Below are positions 8,593 through 17,642 of a stretch of 64,000 bases of DNA, one piece after another. The notes below the pieces were generated by a model that was not told where the DNA came from, did no database searches, and saw only the letters and a program-made list of their open reading frames with translations. Every line of letters begins with the position of its first letter. Position 1 is the stretch's first letter. The DNA is from Negativicutes bacterium. GTDB taxonomy: Bacteria > Bacillota_C > Negativicutes > Sporomusales_B > JARLHX01. Where the stretch lies: NCBI GenBank assembly GCA_031292035.1, contig JARLHX010000208.1, positions 46,680 through 110,679 of the forward strand, read 5' to 3'. The position numbers and the translations under genes were made by a program.

Positions 8593-9698
8593 TTATGCTG
8601 TCTCTCCCAATAGAGTTGATGCCCCAACTCTAAGAATATTCTTCGCTGCGTTTTCGTCGCGGTCGTGTATCGCTCCGCAGCCGGGGCAAGTCCATTCCCG
8701 AACTTTCAGCGGCAGTTCTTCCAGAACATGGCCGCACTTCGAACAGGTCTTGCTTGACGGTAGAAACGTGGGATTTCAACAACGACGGAACCGGTCTTTG
8801 AACTTTGATATTTAAGGATATTCACGAATTGGCTATGCCCTAAGTCGGTGATTTTTCTGCCCCACATTTTTTGCATGTCCTTGATGTTTAAGTCCTCAAT
8901 GCAAAGCGTGGCATACTGCCCGCAGAGTTCCCCTGCCAGTTTGAAGTGATAGTCCTTGCGGCAATTCTTCACTTTCTTGTGTATCCGGGCCACTTCGAGC
9001 TTCGCTCGCTGCCGATTGTTGGAACCTTTTTTCTTTCGGGACAGTTTTCGATTCGCTTTTTTGATTGCAGCGGCATTGTACTTGAGAAATTCCGGCGACA
9101 AAATACCTTTTCCGTCCGATGTTTTCAAAAAGGTTTTCAGCCCAAAGTCAAAGCCGACGCTATTACCCGCTCTGGCTAAAACTTGGGTTTCGTCTTGTTC
9201 GCAAGCAAGATAGATATACATATCGCCCAGGGCATCTCGCTTTACCGTTAGCGTTTTTATTTTCCCCTTGACCTCGCGGGACTTGTGGTACTTATAGACC
9301 TGTCCCATGATCGTGATTTGGTTGCTGCTCAGGAGTTTATATCCAGCCTGTTTTAGGGTGATGGATTTGTATTTTTTCACCTTCTTAAACGAAGGCGGTG
9401 TGGTGCGAATTTTATGCTTGAGATTTCTAAAGAATAGCTTGTAGCCCTTATCGATTCGTTGGGCAATATCTTGAATGGCTTGTGATCCAACTTGATTCCA
9501 AAAGCTATATTTTGCCGTCTTTTTCAACTTGGTCAAGTGTTTTTGAAGCCTATAGCTGTTGAGCGACTTACCAAACAGGCGATAATATCGCTTATGCAGG
9601 GCAATGCAATGATTATATATGCACCCGGCAATACTGATTGCCTGCTGCAGTTGCTTGTTTCGTTTGGCCTGATACAGCTTGAAGCAATAGGTCTTCAA
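8593..9698 (-). pseudogene. tnpB: tnpB RNA-guided nuclease of IS605, frameshifted
   Basis: The frame encodes a TnpB with RuvC motif GFDFGLK near residue 170 and the glutamate motif CIEDLN near residue 255. Near 8757-8761 the reading frame loses one base: where the family has RFYPSSKTCSKCG the frame reads RFYRQARPVR and stops at 8706. Resuming in the next frame restores SSKTCSKCGHVLEELP, the second zinc-finger pair CPGCG, and IHDRDENAAKNIL with the third RuvC aspartate, ending at 8593. The product as sequenced would lack both zinc-finger Cys pairs and the last catalytic Asp. The TTG at 9698 is my preferred start, because it lies 4 bases after the tnpA stop with AGAGGA upstream. A one-base sequencing error is the alternative. 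Confidence 0.88.
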
Positions 9699-9702
9699 AT
9701 CG

Positions 9703-10110
9703 TCACTTCCTCTGGGATGTTTTCTGGCCTTCCACGTATCGTTTAATGACTTCCAGTGGCGCACCGCCCACTGTGGCTACGAAATAACTATTGGTCCAAA
9801 GAGTCGGCAGCTTCGTGCTAAGCTGCTTGTATTCCGCTCGGAGTATCCGGGACGTTGCGCCCTTGATCTCTTTCACCAGCTTGTGAATCCCGTATTGCGG
9901 ATCCACTTCACAAAGCAGATGAACATGATCCGGCATAATTTCCATTTTAATGATCTCCGCCTGACGGCTGGCGCAGATTTCCTTTATCAGCTCCTTTAGT
10001 CGCCGTTCTATGTCTTGAACTAAAACCTTTCGCCGATATTTTGGACACCAGACTACATGGTACTTGCAAGAATAGACGATGTTGTTCTTTGAAGTATATT
10101 TTTCTTCCAT
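9703..10110 (-). CDS. tnpA: IS200/IS605 TnpA, Y1 HUH transposase
   Basis: The 135-residue protein has the HUH motif within PDHVHLLCE near residue 65 and the catalytic tyrosine in VIKRYVEGQ near residue 127. This is a complete single-strand Y1 transposase that cuts and rejoins ssDNA at hairpin ends. Its length and order before tnpB are typical. No damage is visible, so the element may still move. The start ATG at 10110 is followed by EEKYTSKNNIVYSCKYH, matching the family N-terminus. Confidence 0.93.
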   Translation of the reverse strand: MEEKYTSKNNIVYSCKYHVVWCPKYRRKVLVQDIERRLKELIKEICASRQAEIIKMEIMPDHVHLLCEVDPQYGIHKLVKEIKGATSRILRAEYKQLSTKLPTLWTNSYFVATVGGAPLEVIKRYVEGQKTSQRK

Positions 10111-10237
10111 ACTTGTATTATATAATTAAACACAATATAATACAAGTGTTTTAGAAACACGCTGAAGCCGCCTTCACCCCCATGGTTGAAACAAAGGGCT
10201 TCGGGCTACGCCTTGGTAAACACGGCCAAAATGCCAT

Positions 10238-10276
10238 AAAGGCACGCTGCCCCTCAAGGGACGCGTGCCTTTTTAT
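10238..10276. terminator. Terminator hairpin between the IS element and the GIY-YIG gene
   Basis: The stem AAAGGCACGC / GCGTGCCTTT with an inner CCC/GGG pair is followed by TTTTTATT on the plus strand and TTTATGG on the minus strand. It sits downstream of the minus-strand GIY-YIG gene and is probably its terminator. Confidence 0.7.
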
Positions 10277-10300
10277 TGATAAAAAATCCAGAAATATCGT

Positions 10301-10567
10301 TTATGTGCGCCCTTCAGGCATCACTGCCCCTGTTGCCACCAGCCGCTCTTTCTCCCGGCGGCTCAGCCGCTTGATTTGCCGTTCGCGCCGGAGAGCCAGA
10401 CTACGGTCGGCGCAGCCTTCGTGATATACCAGCCTCACCGGCCGCCGTCCCCGGGTATAGCGGGCACCACTGCCGGCGTTGTGAGCAGCCAGACGATCCT
10501 CGATGTCGACCGTCCAGCCGGTATAATAGGTGCCATCGGTGCATTCCACGATATACACCCAGACCAT
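10301..10567 (-). CDS. GIY-YIG nuclease-fold protein (UPF0213/YhbQ type)
   Basis: This 88-residue protein begins MVWVYIVECTDGTYYTGWT, the GIY-YIG signature (VYIVEC ... YYTGWT), and continues with the R-x-AHNAGSGARYTRGRRP segment typical of the small UPF0213 family. Relatives such as E. coli YhbQ bind or cut DNA, but their role is unclear. The ATG at 10567 overlaps the end of the cyclophilin gene region (its stop is 10571-10569), with AAAGG upstream, so the two are probably co-transcribed. It is not a homing endonuclease, because no DNA-binding module is attached. Confidence 0.88.
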   Translation of the reverse strand: MVWVYIVECTDGTYYTGWTVDIEDRLAAHNAGSGARYTRGRRPVRLVYHEGCADRSLALRRERQIKRLSRREKERLVATGAVMPEGRT

Positions 10568-10568
10568 A

Positions 10569-11039
10569 TCAGCCTTTTTCGATGGTGACCTTTTCGATGA
10601 CCACGTCTTCTTGCGGCCGGTCACTGTAGTTGGTCTTGACCAGACCAATGCTTTTCACCACATCCAGACCCTCCACCACCTTGCCGAAAATGGCGTGGCG
10701 ATTGTCCAACCACGGGGTGGGAACAAGGGTAATGAAAAACTGCGAACCGCCGGTGTTGGGGCCGGAATTTGCCATTGAGAGGATGCCTGCTTCGTCATGT
10801 TTGAGTTCGGCGTGAAACTCGTCGGGAATAGCGTAACCGGGGCCACCAGTTCCTGTGCCGGATGGGCAGCCGCCCTGGATCATGAAATCAGGAATAACCC
10901 TATGAAAAATCAGACCGTCATAATAATTTTTCTCGGCCAAACTGATAAAGTTCGCCGCAGTAATCGGCGCTTTGTCCTCAAAAAGTTCAATTTTGAATAC
11001 ACCTTTGGAAGTCTCAAACGTGGCAGTACTGTTCATCAT
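10569..11039 (-). CDS. Cytoplasmic cyclophilin-type peptidyl-prolyl isomerase
   Basis: This compact cyclophilin of 156 residues catalyses cis-trans isomerisation of Xaa-Pro bonds. The active-site motifs are [13 protein letters not shown] near residue 45 and [13 protein letters not shown] near residue 92. No signal peptide is present, so it acts in the cytosol. AGGAGG lies 4 bases before the first ATG and 7 before the second (11036), so either may be used. A lipoprotein paralogue with very similar sequence is encoded at 35090-35695, which suggests a paired cytosolic and extracytoplasmic set. Confidence 0.93.
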   Translation of the reverse strand: MMNSTATFETSKGVFKIELFEDKAPITAANFISLAEKNYYDGLIFHRVIPDFMIQGGCPSGTGTGGPGYAIPDEFHAELKHDEAGILSMANSGPNTGGSQFFITLVPTPWLDNRHAIFGKVVEGLDVVKSIGLVKTNYSDRPQEDVVIEKVTIEKG

Positions 11040-11239
11040 TCGTCCTCCTGCAAATTATTGTGATTATCATTTTGTTGTGCCGTGGATGGGCGCAATAGCC
11101 TACAATGCTAAATTATATCCGCCTGACAAGATTCTGATACTTTCAGTATTCGCCAGGCCTTGGCGCTAGATTGTCGGTTGCCCTCCTTTATTCTAGCATC
11201 GCCGGCTCATCCCCGCTACCACTTTTTCCCGCGGCAGAA

Positions 11240-12239
11240 TCACCCTTGCTGGCGACAGCGGCTTCCGCCGCGCATATCAATCGGAATGGTCGACACGACC
11301 ACGCCGTCGCGATGACCGATTAAATAATTGGTCAAGTTGGCTGCCGAACAGGCGTGATTAGGGATGATCTGGATCTTGTCGCCCACCTGAAGGGTGGTTT
11401 CGGCCAGGATCTCTACCTTGCCCACCTCCTCCGACAGCGCGGCAACCAGCAGCTCAGGGTGGCCTTTGACCATCCCGAAGCCTGGCAACAGGGCGTTGCC
11501 GTGAGCACCTTTGTCCAGACCCAGGCATTTGCTGCCGGCGTCAATAATGAAGAGGTCGGGCCGCGGTCGGGAAAGGACGGTGGCGAGCACGGTCAGAGAG
11601 CACCGGGCAGGCTGAACCACTCCAAGCGCCACTTGAATATTGTCATAAAAAACATAGTTGCCTGGCCTGAGCACCGTTGCCACCCCTGCTGCCGATACCT
11701 GCCGCGCGGTGGGAGTGCTGCCGGTGGCAACGGTTGCCACCTCAAAGCCCTGCCGGTTCAGCACCGTTTTCGCCTGGGCCAGGCATGCCACCTCCTGGCT
11801 GGCCACCTTCTCCACCTCTGCCTCGCTGGTCGCGCCGTAAACCTGCCCCGCGTGGGTCGCAATCCCCTTGAAGCGCAGCCGGGAAAAAGAAGCCAGACTG
11901 ATAGCCAGCTCTGCCGCCTGGTCCGGTTGCACACCGAAGCGGTGCAGGCCGCAGTCGATAATCAGCAGATAGTCCAGCATCAGCCCGGCATCGGCCAACT
12001 GTCCGTCCAGCTGCCCGGCAGCAGCCACTCCGTCCAGACCGATGGTGACTCTCGCCCGCCGGGCCAGGGCGACGACCCGCGCCACATTTTCCCGGGCGGC
12101 CGCCGGATAGGCCAGCATAATATCGCCAAACCCATGATCCACTAAATATTCAGCTTCATCCAGCGTGCCGGCCGATATTGGCCTCCAGTACAGATAGGTC
12201 CACCAAAAAGCTGGGGGTTGCCAGTTCCCAGATATTCAT
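11240..12239 (-). pseudogene. D-threonine aldolase/D-serine dehydratase-like PLP protein, internal deletion and frameshift
   Basis: The ancestral start is visible at 12239 with AAGGAG six bases upstream, and encodes MNIWELATPSFLVDLSVLEA, the normal N-terminus of the alanine-racemase-fold D-TA family. The frame then hits TGA near 12158. A second frame, beginning about 12170 with GTLDEAEYLVDHGFGDIMLAYP, carries the remaining 310 residues to 11240, including the C-terminal metal-site residues H and C in IIPNHACSA. Relative to family members about 45 residues are missing between the two parts, including the segment with the PLP-binding lysine (RPHxKTHK type). The gene should therefore be inactive. 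The downstream fragment has an internal GTG but no good ribosome site. Confidence 0.82.
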
Positions 12240-12479
12240 TTCATTCTCCTTTCAGAGACGGTTTTGCCTTTAGTTTTCCACGCTGATCCTGATTTTACCT
12301 GCCCCTGCCAATGCAACTGACGGCAGTTCTCGCCAATTGGCTCTGGAATTTTAACAGACTGCCAGCTGGTTGCCGCAGGAAGATTTAGAGGGATTTCTGT
12401 CCAGGAAGGCGAACAGTAAACAAGGATCAACAGGGCTTGGCGAAGTCCTGGGTACAACATACAATGGAAGGTGACTAAG

Positions 12480-12815
12480 ATGATTATCCGCGCAGAAGAC
12501 TTACCGGTTGAGACGCGGCCGGCGCCAAAAATCGGGACAGCAACGACATTGCTTACCCCAGCCCAGATGCACAATAAAAACCGCCTGTTTTCCAGAGTTT
12601 GCCTGAAACCAGGGGGCATAAACGCCACCCACACCCATGCAGGCGATTTTGAGGTTTTCTACATCCTGTCAGGCCGGGCCCGGGTTAGCGACAACGGCTC
12701 GATGCAGGAACTCAAGCCCGGCGACGTACTATTCACCGACGCCGGTGAAAGCCACAGCATCGAAAATGCCAGCGACACCGACCTCGAATATATCGCCCTC
12801 ATCACTTATGTCTAA
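12480..12815 (+). CDS. Small single-domain cupin protein
   Basis: At 111 residues, this protein has the two cupin motifs: HTHAGDFEVFYILSGRARV near residue 55, with metal-ligand His and Glu, and PGDVLFTDAGESHSIEN near residue 80. It is a cytosolic beta-barrel of unknown substrate; small cupins are commonly isomerases or binding modules. ATG 12480 is 8 bases after GGAAGG; the earlier GTG at 12471 overlaps the Shine-Dalgarno site. It is divergent from the broken PLP gene and ends at a strong hairpin. Confidence 0.85.
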   Translation: MIIRAEDLPVETRPAPKIGTATTLLTPAQMHNKNRLFSRVCLKPGGINATHTHAGDFEVFYILSGRARVSDNGSMQELKPGDVLFTDAGESHSIENASDTDLEYIALITYV

Positions 12816-12819
12816 AAAG

Positions 12820-12855
12820 CCAACCCCGGACCAAAAGTCCGGGGTTGATTGTTTC
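12820..12855. terminator. Bidirectional terminator between cupin and aas genes
   Basis: A perfect 11-bp stem (CAACCCCGGAC / GTCCGGGGTTG) with a 5-base loop. The minus strand has GGCTTTTTAG after it and the plus strand ATTGTTTC. It serves the convergent cupin (+) and aas (-) genes. Confidence 0.75.
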
Positions 12856-12880
12856 TGCCTATTGCAAGCTTACCGGCAAC

Positions 12881-14995
12881 CTAACGATTTTTCCGTTCGA
12901 TTTCTTCGGCCGCAAGGGCCTGCAGACTGACATAATCGACCTTGCCACTGCCCAGCAGCGGCAGCTTGTCGACAATTACCAGTTCGGCCGGCATGGTTAG
13001 CATACTCTGCCGCGTGCGGCTGAAATGCTCGCGCAGCCTCTGGCGGCTAGCTGTTTTTTCCAGCGTATATAAGATGATTTTTTCGCCCCGACGGCCGTCA
13101 GCCAGACTGACGGCCGCATTTTTATCGCTGCCGAACGCCGCCTCGGCCGCCCGTTCCACGGCATCAAGGCTGACCATCTCACCAACTATTTTGGCAAACC
13201 GTTTTAAGCGCGATTTGATGGTGACAAAGCCGGCAGAATCGACAGTGACCACATCGCCGCAGTCGTACCATTCTTCCGCCGGTACCAGACCCTGCCCATG
13301 GAGCAGATAGCCCTCCATCACGTTAGGGCCTTTCACCCATAGGTTGCCACCGGTCGCGATCCCGGTCACCGTCTCCAGCCGCCACTCGATTCCCGGCAGA
13401 AAACGTCCCACCGTGCCGGTGCGGTGAAACAGTGGGGTATTGATACTGAGAACCGGCGCGGTCTCGGTCGTGCCATAGCCTTCGAGAATCCGGAGGCCGA
13501 ATTTCTCGCTCCAGATGCTGCGGACCTCGTCTTTAAGTTTCTCGCCCCCGGCGAGCACATAGCGGATACTGTAAAAATCGTAAGGATGGGCCGATTTCGC
13601 ATACCCCATCAAAAAGCCGGGAGTCCCCAATAGCAGGGTCACGTTGCGGTCGTAAGCAATCTCAGGAATGAGTTTATTGTGGAGCGGGCTGGGGTAGAGA
13701 AAGACTGAGATGCCCTCGAGGATGGGCAGCAGGGTCCCGGCCATCAGGCCGAAGGAATGAAACATCGGCAAAACGTTGAGCATTTTGTCCCGTGGAGTGT
13801 AGTCGATGACGCTGGCAACCTGGTCGATGTTCGCCAGGATATTTGCCTGGCGCAGGACGACGCCTTTGGGCCTGCCCTCGCTGCCGCTGGTAAAAAGAAT
13901 GATTTTGGCGGCTGAACTACCTTTATCGCAGCAAAGATACTTTATCATGCCGCGGGTCTTGGCAATCAGCCCCAAGTTTTGCCGAAGGTCTTCCAGGTAA
14001 ACCACCCGGAAGACGGTCGCCAACTGGCCGACATATTCTCCAAGCCGAGCCTTTTCCACGAAGGTCCGGGAGGTCAGAATGGTCTTCAATCCGGCCGTCT
14101 GGCCACAATCGATATTGTTCTGAACACCGGCGCTGAAATTGAGGATGGCGGGTGTGGTCCCGACGCGCAGCAGAGCAAATAAACTGACCACATGACCGAT
14201 TGAGTTGGGCAGGAGAAGACCGACCCGGCTTTCCCCTGCCAGTTCGGTTCGCAGTTTCTCGCCCAAAATATAACTGCCGCGGATGACCTGGCGATAGGTC
14301 ATTCGGCTGCCGATATCTTCGACGATGAGCCTCCCCAGACCGTGACGCCTGGCGGCTGCCAAAAGACGGTCGAACAGACCGTCCCCAGGAGCCTGTAACT
14401 GCCTAGCATGAAACAGTCCTTCCTGGAAAATCGCTAGAATGCTGTCGCTGATTTCCTTCTTCTGCCGCTTAAAACTCTGGCCGCCGTCCACCGTTAGGCG
14501 AAAGGGCGGTCCGGCGTAAATGTCGACCGCGGGAAACCAGGCCGTTCTAACTTTGTCGGTGATCCGCGAGAATTTGGAATATTGCGTGCCGGAAAAAATG
14601 ATCGAATACAGGGTGGCCCCGGTTTTGAGGGCGACGAAGCCGACGCCGCTATATATTTTCATCAGTCCGCCGGTTCTTGTAATGCGGCCTTCGGGAAAGA
14701 GGACGACCGGACCGCCCTTGCGGACCACTGCAGCGATCTTTTTCAGCGAATAGGGGTTGAAGGGGTCAACGATAATATGATCGACCCAGCGGAGGACAAA
14801 TCTGATCTTGGCGGCCACGCCGGTATTGACCACAAAACAAACGTTATCAGGCAAAAAGGCGTAGAGAAAAATAGCGTCAAGAAATGAGAGGTGATTAGGC
14901 AAAATAAGCGAAGGTCCGGCAAATTCGAGTCGTTCAAACCGGTGCAGTTTGGTCTTGAACAGCCAGTGCAGCAAAAATCGCAGCACCTCTTTCAT
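12881..14995 (-). CDS. aas: Bifunctional acyl-ACP synthetase / 2-acylglycerophosphoethanolamine acyltransferase
   Basis: The 704-residue protein fuses an N-terminal PlsC-type acyltransferase to an AMP-forming ligase. The acyltransferase half has NHLSFLDA near residue 35 and FPEGRITRTGGLMKIY near residue 100. The ligase half has the ATP motif LFTSGSEGRPKGVV near residue 370, then EGYGTTETAPV and YDCGDVV. Order and length agree with E. coli Aas (719 residues), which reacylates lysophosphatidylethanolamine at the inner membrane using exogenous or recycled fatty acids. It is a single gene with a terminator just after it. Its presence fits an organism with phosphatidylethanolamine-rich membranes. 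Confidence 0.93.
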   Translation of the reverse strand: MKEVLRFLLHWLFKTKLHRFERLEFAGPSLILPNHLSFLDAIFLYAFLPDNVCFVVNTGVAAKIRFVLRWVDHIIVDPFNPYSLKKIAAVVRKGGPVVLFPEGRITRTGGLMKIYSGVGFVALKTGATLYSIIFSGTQYSKFSRITDKVRTAWFPAVDIYAGPPFRLTVDGGQSFKRQKKEISDSILAIFQEGLFHARQLQAPGDGLFDRLLAAARRHGLGRLIVEDIGSRMTYRQVIRGSYILGEKLRTELAGESRVGLLLPNSIGHVVSLFALLRVGTTPAILNFSAGVQNNIDCGQTAGLKTILTSRTFVEKARLGEYVGQLATVFRVVYLEDLRQNLGLIAKTRGMIKYLCCDKGSSAAKIILFTSGSEGRPKGVVLRQANILANIDQVASVIDYTPRDKMLNVLPMFHSFGLMAGTLLPILEGISVFLYPSPLHNKLIPEIAYDRNVTLLLGTPGFLMGYAKSAHPYDFYSIRYVLAGGEKLKDEVRSIWSEKFGLRILEGYGTTETAPVLSINTPLFHRTGTVGRFLPGIEWRLETVTGIATGGNLWVKGPNVMEGYLLHGQGLVPAEEWYDCGDVVTVDSAGFVTIKSRLKRFAKIVGEMVSLDAVERAAEAAFGSDKNAAVSLADGRRGEKIILYTLEKTASRQRLREHFSRTRQSMLTMPAELVIVDKLPLLGSGKVDYVSLQALAAEEIERKNR

Positions 14996-15211
14996 GGCAT
15001 CCTCTCCTCATTCCACTTATATAACTTTATCGGCACTACTGATGGCTGTTATTGTTATTACAATTAGTATTAATATTACTATGAACATTATAGCTTTGAT
15101 GTAAATTTTTGTCGACATCTGGCAGGTTTGCTCGTTTATTCCTCTTCTGTATGCTATGTTCCCACTGATTCTTTTATCCGCCATCGTCTGGTGTTTGCCA
15201 CTCGGCCAAAT

Positions 15212-15243
15212 AAAAAACAACCCAGCTTGATCAGCTGGGTTGC
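15212..15243 (-). terminator. Terminator of the hydroxyproline dehydratase operon
   Basis: On the minus strand AACCCAGCT GATCA AGCTGGGTT is followed by a TTTTTTATTT tract, 11 bases past the hypD stop: a strong intrinsic terminator. The rest of the gap to aas (15000-15210) is AT-rich and holds only an unconvincing 33-codon frame. Confidence 0.9.
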
Positions 15244-15253
15244 CGGAAATCCA

Positions 15254-17635
15254 TTACGCCTGGCCGAAGGATTGCTCGGTGCGCTCGATGATTTCGTCCT
15301 GCAGTTCCTTGCTCAGGTTGTGGAAGTGGTCACTGTAACCGGCCACCCTCACAATGAGGTCTTTATAGTCGTCTGGCCGGTTTTGGGCGTCCAGCAGGGT
15401 CTGGCGGTCGATGACATTGAACTGGATATGGTGGCCGTCCAGGCTGAAATAGGTCCGTACAAGGGCTGCCATATTGTCCAAACCGGCATTGCCGGCCACC
15501 ACCGCCGGGGTGAATTTTTGGTTGAGCAGGGTGCCGCCGGTTTTCAGGTGATCCATTTTGGCCGCCGACTTGATGACTGCCGTCGGTCCCAGCCGGTCGG
15601 CGCCCTGATGGGGGGAAATGCCTTCTGAGAGCGGCTTGCCGGCCAATCGACCGTCAGGGGTCGCTCCGGTCACCGAGCCAAAATAGACATGACAGGTGGT
15701 GGGCAGCATGTCGATGCGGTAGCTGCCGCCGCGCCGGTTCTTCTGGCCGTTGACCGCGTCGTAGAAAATGTTGAAGGCTTCAATCATCAACTGGTCGGCG
15801 TAATCGTCGTCGTTGCCGTATTTAGCTGTCTTGTTGAGGACCAGGTGGCGCAGACGGGCATGGCCGGAAAAATCATCGGCCAGAGCCTGCATCAACTCCG
15901 CCATGGTAAACCGCTGCTGGTCAAAGACATTATACTTGATGGCTGACAGGCAGTCAGCCAGGGTCCCGATCCCCACCCCCTGAATATAGCTGGTATTATA
16001 CCTGGCGCCGCCGGCATTGTAGTCCTGGCCTTTGGCGATACAGTCGCTGACAATGACCGACAGGAAGGGGCAGGGCATCTGGGTGGCGTAGATTTTCTCG
16101 ATCACATGGTTGCCGACGATTTTGACGGCGGCGAAATGCTCCACCTGGCGGCGAAAAGCGGCAAGAAGGTCCTCGAACGAGGCATATTCGGCAGCCTGAC
16201 CGGTAGCCAAGCCGAGCTGTTTGCCGGAAACCGGATCAAAACCGTTGTGGAGGGTCAGTTCCAGGATCTTGGGCAGGTTGAAATAGCCTGTAAGAATATA
16301 GGCTTCTTTGCCGAAGGCTCCGGCCTCGACGCAGCCGCTGGCCCCGCCTTCCCGGGCGTCGACAATGTCTTTCCCGGCCTGCAGCAATTCCTGGATAATG
16401 GCATCGGTATTGTAAAGAGCCGGCTGACCCCAGCCTTTGCGGGAAACCTCACAAGCCCGTTTGAGGAAGCGGTGGGGTGACTTTTTGCTGATCTGGACGT
16501 TGGAACTGGGCTGAAGGAGCCGCATTTCATCCATAGTATCTAAAATGAGGTAGGTGACGTCGTTGACTCCGTCCGAGCCGTCGGCCTTGACGCCGCCGCT
16601 GTTGATGTTGGCGAAATCGGTATAGGTGGCGCTTTCCTTCAGGGTGATGCCCACCTTGGGCGGCGCCGGCTGGTTGTTGAATTTGATCCACAGGCACTGG
16701 AGCAGTTCCTTGGCGGTCTCCGGCGTCAGGGTGCCGTCAGCCAGCCCCTGGCGATAGAAGGGGTCGAGGTGCTGGTCCAGCCGTCCCGGGCTATAAGAAT
16801 CCCAGTTGTTGAGCTCTGAAGTGACGCCGATATGGACGAACCAGTACATCTGGATGGCCTGGGCGAAGGTGCGGGGCCGATGGGCAGGCACCACGTCGCA
16901 GTTGTCGGCGATGGTCAGCAGTTCGCCCTTTTGCCCCTCATCCTGCTCCCCGGCAGCCAGCTGACGGGCATATGCCGCGTAGCGCCGGCCGAAGGTCATG
17001 ATGGCGTCGCAGCAGATGGCCATACCTTCGAGCTGGGCTTTGCGCTCATAGGCCTGTTCGTCGTTTTGCCAGTCAAGGGCGGCGATGGCCTGCTCAATAT
17101 CGGCCTTAAAGTCTAAAAAGCCTTTTTGATACATCTTCCCGTCAGCCACCGTGTGTCCGGGCGAACGCTGCTCCATGAACTCGGTGAACAGGCCGGCCTG
17201 ATAACAGTCCAGCCACTGGGGGGTCATGTTGGCAATAATCTTTTGCCGGAGGGACCGCTCAGACCAATAGGGGATGACGGTCTCGGCCTGGAAACTCCGG
17301 TCATCGGCGCTGACTGCGAATGAAATGCGCTCCCGCCGCGCCATCACATCCAAGTCTTCCAGCGAGTGGCAGCAAAGCTCGGGAAAGGTGGGGGCCGACT
17401 GCGGCCCCTCGCCTTTTTCGCCGACAATCAGTTCGCCGGCGTTGATGCAGAGCTTTTTGTTTTCCATGATATGTTTGAAGGTCAGCGCCCGAAGGAGGGG
17501 CGCCTCCAGCGTCCCGGCGTATTTTTGGTAGGCCTCGGTCACTAGCCTGGCCCGCTCCATCGATATGCTGGGCTCGGTGGTGACGCTCTCTTGCCTGAGG
17601 GCGCGGATTCGTTCGTTCATTCCCCGTTCTTCCAT
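15254..17635 (-). CDS. hypD: trans-4-hydroxy-L-proline dehydratase (glycyl radical enzyme)
   Basis: This 793-residue glycyl radical enzyme removes water from trans-4-hydroxy-L-proline to give 1-pyrroline-5-carboxylate. The radical glycine lies in VRVAGYSDHF (Gly766) and the active-site thiyl Cys in GGASGCVEAG (Cys435, with Glu437). Against the numbering I recall for Clostridioides difficile HypD (C434, E436, G765, H160, D278, S334, F340, Y450, T645), every residue is present shifted by one: H161, D279, S335, F341, Y451, T646. This makes HypD much more likely than a generic pyruvate formate-lyase or glycerol dehydratase. The gene is the last of a three-gene unit, 7 bases after its activase. 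AGGAGG is 11 bases before the ATG; an alternative start is at 17620. Confidence 0.95.
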   Translation of the reverse strand: MEERGMNERIRALRQESVTTEPSISMERARLVTEAYQKYAGTLEAPLLRALTFKHIMENKKLCINAGELIVGEKGEGPQSAPTFPELCCHSLEDLDVMARRERISFAVSADDRSFQAETVIPYWSERSLRQKIIANMTPQWLDCYQAGLFTEFMEQRSPGHTVADGKMYQKGFLDFKADIEQAIAALDWQNDEQAYERKAQLEGMAICCDAIMTFGRRYAAYARQLAAGEQDEGQKGELLTIADNCDVVPAHRPRTFAQAIQMYWFVHIGVTSELNNWDSYSPGRLDQHLDPFYRQGLADGTLTPETAKELLQCLWIKFNNQPAPPKVGITLKESATYTDFANINSGGVKADGSDGVNDVTYLILDTMDEMRLLQPSSNVQISKKSPHRFLKRACEVSRKGWGQPALYNTDAIIQELLQAGKDIVDAREGGASGCVEAGAFGKEAYILTGYFNLPKILELTLHNGFDPVSGKQLGLATGQAAEYASFEDLLAAFRRQVEHFAAVKIVGNHVIEKIYATQMPCPFLSVIVSDCIAKGQDYNAGGARYNTSYIQGVGIGTLADCLSAIKYNVFDQQRFTMAELMQALADDFSGHARLRHLVLNKTAKYGNDDDYADQLMIEAFNIFYDAVNGQKNRRGGSYRIDMLPTTCHVYFGSVTGATPDGRLAGKPLSEGISPHQGADRLGPTAVIKSAAKMDHLKTGGTLLNQKFTPAVVAGNAGLDNMAALVRTYFSLDGHHIQFNVIDRQTLLDAQNRPDDYKDLIVRVAGYSDHFHNLSKELQDEIIERTEQSFGQA

Positions 17636-17642
17636 CGCTCGA

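Larger units (their letters stand above)
8529..10205 (-). mobile_element. IS200/IS605-family insertion sequence (boundaries approximate)
   Basis: The element carries tnpA (Y1 transposase) and tnpB on the minus strand. The right end is marked by an imperfect hairpin at 8531-8551 (CCTC, bulged A, CGGAT / ATCCG, GAGG), typical of the subterminal structures recognised by TnpA. The left end is less certain: possible hairpins occur at 10146-10160 (GTGTTT / AAACAC) and 10164-10202 (GAAGC ... GCTTC). The family makes no terminal inverted repeats or target duplications, so exact ends need a comparison with empty sites. TnpA looks intact while tnpB is frameshifted. Confidence 0.85.

Noticed and set aside
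10301..10567. GIY-YIG gene considered as a homing endonuclease linked to the IS element.
   Set aside because: It is the short UPF0213 type without a DNA-binding module and is coupled to the cyclophilin gene, outside the element.
15017..15220. A minus-strand frame whose last 33 codons look like a single membrane segment (FIVILILIVITITAIS).
   Set aside because: No ribosome site precedes the internal ATG, the region is simply AT-rich, and it overlaps the terminator of the hypD operon.
15254..17635. Glycyl radical enzyme considered as pyruvate formate-lyase, glycerol dehydratase or choline lyase.
   Set aside because: The full set of HypD active-site residues at a constant offset favours trans-4-hydroxyproline dehydratase, and the expected partner genes of the others are absent.
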